From: Antilocapra americana
Lineage: Eukaryota; Chordata; Mammalia; Artiodactyla; Antilocapridae
DNA length: 64,000 bases
Assembly (NCBI GenBank): GCA_007570785.1
Contig: ML664183.1
Coordinates: forward strand, 19,939,459-20,003,458
Direction of reading: 5' to 3'
Of this stretch, positions 57,849 through 64,000 are shown piece after piece. The notes beneath the pieces were generated by a model. That model had not been told where the DNA came from, made no database searches, and saw only the letters and a program-made list of their open reading frames with translations. The position numbers and the translations under genes are program-made. Numbering within the stretch: position 1 is the first letter of the stretch; each line of letters begins with the position of its first letter.

Positions 57849-58770
57849 ATGACAATGATAAATACTACTATCAAAAATATTTATGCTAAAATATTAGCAT
57901 AATGTTAGGATTGAACTGAAATAACAATTGAGAAAAATTAAAGAAGGATAAAAGTTTGAGAAATTATAGAAACAAAGGAAATTTTTATTAAATGAACCAT
58001 TGAAGTAAGATTATAAATAGAACAAGTTGAATGCTACATAGAAAACATTATGGAACCTGGAATTGAAATAACTGAAATATAAACCACACCCAGAGTCTAG
58101 GTATTAAGTGAAATAGCTCGTACACTGAGGTGAAAATTAACTGGACAATACATGCTGATGGGAAATAGTATTATAACACTGGTCAGAGTTGGGGAAACTG
58201 TAATAATTAAGGCAGAAATTTGGAACATATATCCTAAGAAAAAATGTTAAGGTTAATTTTGGTGAGGAATATACACAAAAAGTGGTATTTAAATAAAATC
58301 AAAATTTTACATAAATATTTTAATTCTAGACAAAACCAGGCTGTGAAACTGTGATTAAGATGCAATGTAAGTAGTGGCAATTCTAAGTCCAAAAGAATAG
58401 ACAACTACTGACAGGCTGATGCAGAGCAACAGAAAAGTGAGCAGTAAACTACTGTTGGATATTTTGCAAGCAGACGTGTCAGAATATCTTGTGGAGCAAA
58501 GTTGCCTAAGTACCACAGGAGAAAGAAAGTGTCACGATAAGGTGGCAAGTGGGAGGAAAGACCTGGGAGCTAAGTGAAGTTAAGAAGCTGGAAGAACAGA
58601 TGCACCAGGCAGTCTGCTGAGAAACAAAGGGTGATGATGCAGCAGACTCACTAAGGCAGATACTGGCTTCCGAGCAAAGTCAATTCTGAGCTTCTATGAG
58701 AATAACATCAAAGTGAACCATTCAAGGGATGGCTTTGAGTATAAAAATGAAAGGAAGTGGCTTCTATGGG
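57849..58770. other. Unassigned sequence
   Basis: No exon or family recognised. 58330-58740 is A/G-rich with several short unrelated frames. Confidence 0.45.
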
Positions 58771-59087
58771 TGAAGTGAAGTGAAAATCACTCAGTTGTGC
58801 TTCACTATTTGCGACCCCATGGACTATGCAGTCCATGGAATTGTTCAGACAGAATACTGGAGTGGGTAGCCTTTCCCTTCTCCAGGGGATCTTCCCAAAC
58901 CAGGGATTAAACCCTGGTCTTCATATTGCAGGCAGATTCTTTCGCAGTTGAGCCACCAGGGAAGCTCAAGAATACTGGAGTGGGTAAGTTTATCTCTTCT
59001 CCAGCGGATCTTCCTGACCCAGGAATGGAACTGGGGTCACCTGCATCGCAGGATGATTCTTTACCATCTGAAATATGAGGGAAGCCC
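58771..59087 (-). mobile_element. Bov-tA3 SINE (two tRNA heads)
   Basis: The minus strand begins GGGCTTCCCTCATATTTCAG (first head) and has a short body. A second head GAGCTTCCCTGGTGGCTCAA follows from about 58963 leftward, with the Bov-A body to GAAGTGAAGTG. Same architecture as 54470-54777 on the other strand. The flanks are weakly similar. Confidence 0.9.
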
Positions 59088-59371
59088 CTCTAAGGATGAG
59101 GAAGTGTCCGAGTCTAAGGCAAAATACATCTGAACAAATAAGAAATGAATCAAAAGAGAAACCATCGACAGAAATAGTGGAAACTGCCTCCCAAATAAAT
59201 GCAAATTTGTTATAGCAGAGATAGATATTAAAATTATGATGTTTACATGAGGGCAGAAAGTGAGGGCAGTTTTTTTTTAATGATTTTTTTAAAAAAAGAA
59301 TTTCACTAACTAGTGTCAGTCAGTGAAACTTTAAAAAGTGATTATATGAGAAAAAAAATCACTTTCAAACA

Positions 59372-59655
59372 AAAAAGTTCAAATGTTGTATGGTTTCATT
59401 GATATGAATTGTTCAGAGCAGACAAATCGGTACAGTCAGAGCATAGATTCATGGTTTCCAGGAGTGGGAAGGGGAGATGGGAAATTACTGCTAGTGGGTA
59501 TATGGCTGTGTAGGCAGGGTAATAAAAATCCTCTGTTATTAGATAGTGGTAAGTGAATATGCCAAAAAACAAAAAAAAAACAAAACGCTGAGTTGAATAT
59601 GTTAAGGGAGTAAATTTTAAGATATGTGAATTTTTTCTTAATAAAGCTATCATTT
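59372..59655 (+). mobile_element. L1 (L1MA/MB-like) 3' UTR end
   Basis: TATGAATTGTTCAGAGCAGA, GATTCATGGTTTCCAGGAGT, GGAAATTACTGCTAGTGGGT, TTAGATAGTGGTAAGTGAAT, GATATGTGAATTTTTTCTTA, AATAAAGCTATCATTTAAAT: the ordered L1 3' end with its AATAAA signal. Confidence 0.85.
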
Positions 59656-60728
59656 AAATATAGAGAAATCCCAGAATTATTCCATACATGTCATCATCCA
59701 CAATAAAAATTTCTTTAAGGTATTAATATGTAGTTTAGTCATCCATATAAAAGCCTCTGTTACAATTCATGCAGTAATATGAAAGAACATGGCTTTTCTC
59801 TTCCATGTTATTGGCATTAATTAGGAAATCTATGAGAAAGAGGCTATGAAAGAAAGCAGCAAAAATGAACAACCCATAGTGGAATCTTAAGGGATGTGGA
59901 GAAGAGTATAGGAATGATAGTAACATCTTAAATAGGTAGGCAAGGTGAAATAAGACTAGCAAAGCAGAAGGAAGAAAAAAAACAAAACAAAAAATGTCAC
60001 TGGGCCTAAGTGACAAATAGATAATCAGGAAAGGAAAGCATAAGAAAATCTGACAAGTTTTCTGAAGAACTAGAATCAAGATCAGGATCATTAACCATTT
60101 CTTCCCAATCAGCTAAACTTAAGAAGAAAAATATGGATCTTTGCTACCAAATCATTCTTTTTATATATCTGCCTGCAAATTCTGAAATAGTTATAGGAGC
60201 AACTATATTTGATAGAACTAGACATGTTTTTTAAGAAACAATTGCATTGCATAGGGTCTTTCATGTGCTCATTATGGAATTATTTTTGTATGAAAAAGCA
60301 ACTTTTTTATGTCAGTCTTTGTTCAGAGAAAACAACATACAAATTAAAATTCAAAAGTCAGATGTCTGTAAAACATTGTGCATTGTGTTAAAAGCCAAGA
60401 TTGAAGCAGAAATTTCATTCTGCATCATTTCAATGTAAATTGAATATCAAATAGTGATCTAGGTTGACAATGGCAGAAGTGAATTATATTCCATTTAATA
60501 CCTAATATGTCAGAGTTGGTTACGCTATATACTAATATACATGGTGGGTGGGCTATCTTTAAGCTATCTAATGCTTTTCTTGGCATTCTTACCTTTTAAA
60601 TGTGTCTTTGACAGGAAACTAAATCCAACCCCATTCCTCTCCTGACCACTTCTTTCTTGGGGATGCCTGCACTCACAGGGAATACCTGTGAGCTATTTGC
60701 TTAGTTTGTTGCTGTACGTTGCATGCAT
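59656..60728. other. Unassigned AT-rich sequence
   Basis: No exon or family recognised. The minus-strand frame 59735-60091 (118 codons) is hydrophobic, but its reading is that of A/G-rich DNA read backwards, with no supporting context. Confidence 0.45.
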
Positions 60729-60898
60729 GCACAGTTGCATCCAGCTCAGTAGATGGCCAGGTTCCTCTGCCCATGGAATTCTGCAGGCGGAAATACTGGA
60801 GTGTGTTGCCATTTCCTACTTCAGGGAATCTTCCTAACCCAGGGATCAAACCTGTGTCTCCTGCATTGCAGGTGGAATTTTAACCACTGTGACACCTG
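60729..60898 (-). mobile_element. Bov-tA/Bov-A SINE, diverged
   Basis: The minus strand reads a degraded tRNA head (CAGGTGTCACAGTGGTTAAA), AGGTTTGATCCCTGGGTTAG, AGGAAATGGCAACACACTCC and the Bov-A end. It is more diverged than most SINEs of the window. Confidence 0.85.
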
Positions 60899-61355
60899 GA
60901 GTATGTAATATGTACAAAGATTTATTTCCAAAGATATACACATTTCAAAAGGAAAGCAGATTTTAAATTATTTATTTAGTAAACTAGCTTGAATTAAACC
61001 ATCTAAAACACACACAAAAATAAGATGGTTAATATGAGAGAATCATATGGAGTGTTCTTCATTCCGGCAAACTGCTACTCTTGGTTGAAAGAAAATTTTC
61101 AGTTCTCCAAATTAAACAAAGTATCAGGATGAGGTATCTGAGGAATTTTGTATAACTAAGGAGTGGTAGAGAAGGCCAGAAGCAGTGAATAAGAAGAGAG
61201 ACTACAAAATTTTATAAGAAAGCAGGCAGACCTATGCTAATTGATTTAGCAAGCAAGAGAAACTGAAGCTTAAGCATTTGAATTTGGGCCATGCAGGAGG
61301 CATACCTGGCTCATCAAGATAGTTAGTTAGATCCTTAGACATCCTCCCAGTAACC
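60899..61355. other. Unassigned sequence
   Basis: No exon or family recognised. Confidence 0.5.
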
Positions 61356-61831
61356 AGTTCAGTTCAGTCGCTCAGTCATGTCCAACTCTTTGTGACCCCA
61401 TGAATAGCAAGCAGCACGACAGGCCTCCCTGTCCATCACCAACTCCTGGAGTCCACCGAAACCCATGTCCATTGAATCAGCGATGCCATCCAACCATCTC
61501 ATCCTCTGTTGTCCCCTCTCCTCCTGCCCTCAATCTTTCCCAACATCAGGGTCTTTTCAAATGAGTCAGCTTTTTGCATCAGGTGGCCAAAGTATTGGAG
61601 TTTCAGCTTCAGCATCAGTCCTTCCAATGAATATTCAGGACTGATTTCCTTTAGGATGGACTGGTTGGATCTCCTTGCAGGCCAAGGGACTCTCAAGAGT
61701 CTTCTCCAACACCACAGTTCAAAAGCATCAATTCTTCGGCACCCAGCTTTCTTTATAGTCCAACTCACATCCATACATGACCACTGTAAAAACCATAGCC
61801 TTGACTTGTTGGACCTTTTTTGACAAAGTAA
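61356..61831 (-). mobile_element. BovB 3' end
   Basis: From the AGTTCAGTTCAGTCGCTCAG tail to TTGACAAAGTAAT. Minus-strand frame 61499-61774 reads [20 protein letters not shown] and [20 protein letters not shown]. It is 5'-truncated just upstream of this block. Confidence 0.93.
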
Positions 61832-62224
61832 TCAAGTCTCTCAACAATCACCTTCTCCAAAACAAGCAGAAGTTTACTTTCTGAATAAAATCAGGTCTCA
61901 GGGACACTTAGGTGAGCTGTGCTTGTGGGTGAGAGAACCACATTGAGAATAGGAAAAATTCACTGAAAGGCAGTAAGAATGAGATACCCAAAGCTCTTCC
62001 TTGCTTGGGTTCTCCAGTTCTGGCTGCCAGATTTAGGCTGTTTTCCCTCCTACTAACATAGGAGACTAGTAGATTTCTTTATAGAGAGACTGATAAGAGA
62101 AGTGGCAATTAGAGATTATCAACAAAATGTCCAACTCCCTATCTAAAAACCTTCTGATGGTGTCTAGCAGCTAATAAGCCCCATCCAACACTTAGAGAAT
62201 TCAAGCACATTATTTAGTATGTGA
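61832..62224. other. Unassigned sequence
   Basis: No exon or family recognised; the right end may contain more of the L1 3' UTR that is clear from 62225. Confidence 0.45.
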
Positions 62225-62345
62225 TGTGCTAAAGGTATTAGCTAAAGCTGTGGTGAGAACATATTGCAGTGTATGAATGTATTAAATCAACATGTTGTAC
62301 ATCATAAACTTACACTTATATGTCGATTATATCTAAATAAGGGAA
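62225..62345 (+). mobile_element. L1 (L1MA-like) 3' end
   Basis: GGTATTAGCTAAAGCTGTGG, AAATCAACATGTTGTACATC, AAACTTACACTTATATGTCG, ATTATATCTAAATAA: the classical end of an L1 3' UTR. Confidence 0.82.
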
Positions 62346-62741
62346 AAATAACTTAGAGAGTTAGTTCACAATTAGAAAAGAGCACAAGACTTCAGGACAT
62401 TTATGAGGAGATATTGTTTTCTCATGTTAATCCTGATGTCTAATTCGGATGCTCCACATCCAAATTGCCTGGATATTGGAGGAAATTGGCATTGTGTAAG
62501 TTAGAATCTATATGTATGGACCTAGCAAGCTATGGTAAGCATTACTCTGTGATCTACAATTTAGATATTAAGCATGATCAAACTTCATAAAGATATGAGA
62601 TATTATTATCTGAAAGTTTCAGAGAAGGAGAGTAGTAGCTAGCATCAAACAAAAGTTATGATTTAGAGTCATAATTCCTAGTAGAGCAATAACAGATGTC
62701 ACAAGCCAAATATTAAGCTTTTAACATGGATATCTGTATTT
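62346..62741. other. Unassigned sequence
   Basis: No exon or family recognised. Confidence 0.5.
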
Positions 62742-62748
62742 AAACTTT

Positions 62749-62852
62749 TTTTGCCCATGCTGCACAACATGCTGGATTCTAGTTCACTGACTAGGGATCA
62801 AACCTACAGTAGAAGCTTAGAGTCCTAATTGCTGGACCTCTCAGGAATTCCG
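62749..62852 (-). mobile_element. CHR-type SINE
   Basis: The minus strand begins GGAATTCCTGAGAGGTCCAG, then CAATTAGGACTCTAAGC, TTTGATCCCTAGTCAGTGAA and ATGTTGTGCAGCATGGGCAA with an A tail. AAACTTT at 62742-62748 and 62853-62859 is the probable target duplication. Confidence 0.88.
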
Positions 62853-63127
62853 AAACTTTGTTTTAAGGAAATATAGTAATAATTTTTAAATTATAATTTT
62901 AGTCAATAATAAAAATGAAACAGAACCAAAAATTAAAGTTAATTAGTTACATTCAGCTTGAATGCAATTTCAAATATTCTTGATATTAGGAAACATATGA
63001 ACTCTGTTATATACCGGAATTTTAACAAAACAAATGTTTTTCAAAATATTTTTCTAACTATTTAGGGTATAGCTGTGTTTAACTATAACCCCAAAATTAG
63101 AATGGCAGAAAGAGGGAGAAATGGGAG

Positions 63128-63310
63128 ATAAAATGTATTAAATATCTACTATGTGACAAACTAAAAAACTTTAAAAATGTAGCTTACTTCTTCAGAATAA
63201 AGTTGCACATCTTCTTTATCCCCACTTGATAAATGAGAAAAAATTACATATTGATTAAGTTGCTCAAGGTCACAATTCCAAAAGCTACATTCTTTGCACT
63301 GGGTCATGAA
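63128..63310 (-). mobile_element. MIR
   Basis: Reversed MIR: TTAAATATCTACTATGTGAC, TTTATCCCCACTTGATAAAT, TGATTAAGTTGCTCAAGGTC, ACATTCTTTGCACTGGG. Confidence 0.78.
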
Positions 63311-64000
63311 AGGTGATGTGACAAATCTGTTTTCCATTGTTTTCTGGGTCAAATCATTTTCTCTAACTAAATATGCCTCATTTAGACAAAGACAGTCTTT
63401 AATCACCAGAAATGCATTTCTTATTTATCCTTCTTTCAAAGCTTGTTGATGAGTTTTCTTTAGAAAATATAACAGGTTAAAATAGAAAGGAAAAATTAAA
63501 AAAAAATCATCTATGTACTTAGTATTTTGTATGATAGGTGTTATAAATTACATGTTATGTAGTATAATACTTTGCAATGCTTCCTGGACTTATTCAGAGA
63601 ATTAGGAGAGAGACTGAATCAGCATAATTATTTTCCATTTATTCTTTCCCCATTCATATCTGCTATGACATGTACACATTTGGAAAATAATTATGAAGCT
63701 ATAAAATATTAAAACATTTGGCCCAGCTTGAGTACAGTTGTGAGCTATTAGAGTGGTGGAGATTGACAGCTGTTTAAAAGCCCAGCTGGGGCCAGATACT
63801 CCCTATATGAGAGATATTATTATCTGAGCCTCCTAAGGGTTCACATAACTGAAAGTGCAAGATATGCTCTAGGGAAAAAGCACTCAAACCATGGTGTATC
63901 GATTTAGGAATAATGAAGACTAAGAAAAAGAAGGGGAAAAAAATAGAAACAAGCAGCTGCAAAGGGAAATCAATTTAAATTTGCACAATTTTATTTCAAG
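63311..64000. other. Unassigned sequence to the right edge
   Basis: No exon or family recognised. Confidence 0.5.

Noticed and set aside
62603..63827. Shared GAGATATTATTATCTG-like words near 62605 and 63810
   Set aside because: The match does not extend beyond about 16 bases, so it is not a duplication.

Overview
This window is mammalian nuclear DNA from a ruminant, most likely a bovid. I see no host protein-coding exon, no free-standing RNA gene and no prokaryotic or viral gene set. The lineage call rests on the repeats. There are many BovB (RTE-type) LINE copies, and tRNA-headed Bov-tA SINEs including two of the dimeric Bov-tA3 form. Bov-A2-type units with CTG tails, cetartiodactyl CHR-type SINEs and cattle-type L1 5' and 3' UTRs are also present. 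Between them lie older mammal-wide MIR, L2, L1M and Tigger relics. I cannot tell cattle, sheep, goat or another bovid apart from this sequence.

Layout. 1-1966 is a GC- and CpG-rich stack of minus-strand LINE 5' UTRs: L1, then a BovB 5' fragment, then L1. 2-18 kb is AT-rich sequence with scattered SINEs, MIR, L2 and old L1 pieces. It holds a ~170-bp local duplication around a MIR (16.8 and 17.8 kb) and a short L1 tail that seems to carry transduced sequence (10.5 kb). 18.7-22.1 kb is one decayed L1 ORF2 copy cut by a 2.2-kb BovB and by a SINE. 24.9-28.0 kb is a BovB inserted into an opposite-strand BovB. 29-35 kb has L2, a pogo-type Tigger MITE, four SINEs and a pure (CA)25 microsatellite. 36.35-40.7 kb is a BovB mosaic that changes strand four times and contains the only BovB 5' UTR plus endonuclease region in the window. 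46.3-51.1 kb holds an L1 cut by BovB and a SINE, then a young L1 with a 5' inversion. 51-64 kb has further BovB, SINE, MIR and L1 3' ends.

Nothing here works as a pathway. All reverse transcriptase and endonuclease reading frames are broken fragments. The window reads as a gene desert or long intron, and its main interest is the insertion and rearrangement history written in the repeats. All family names come from recognising consensus features by eye. Element boundaries without a target-site duplication are good to about 10-20 bp, and those of the ancient repeats are looser.
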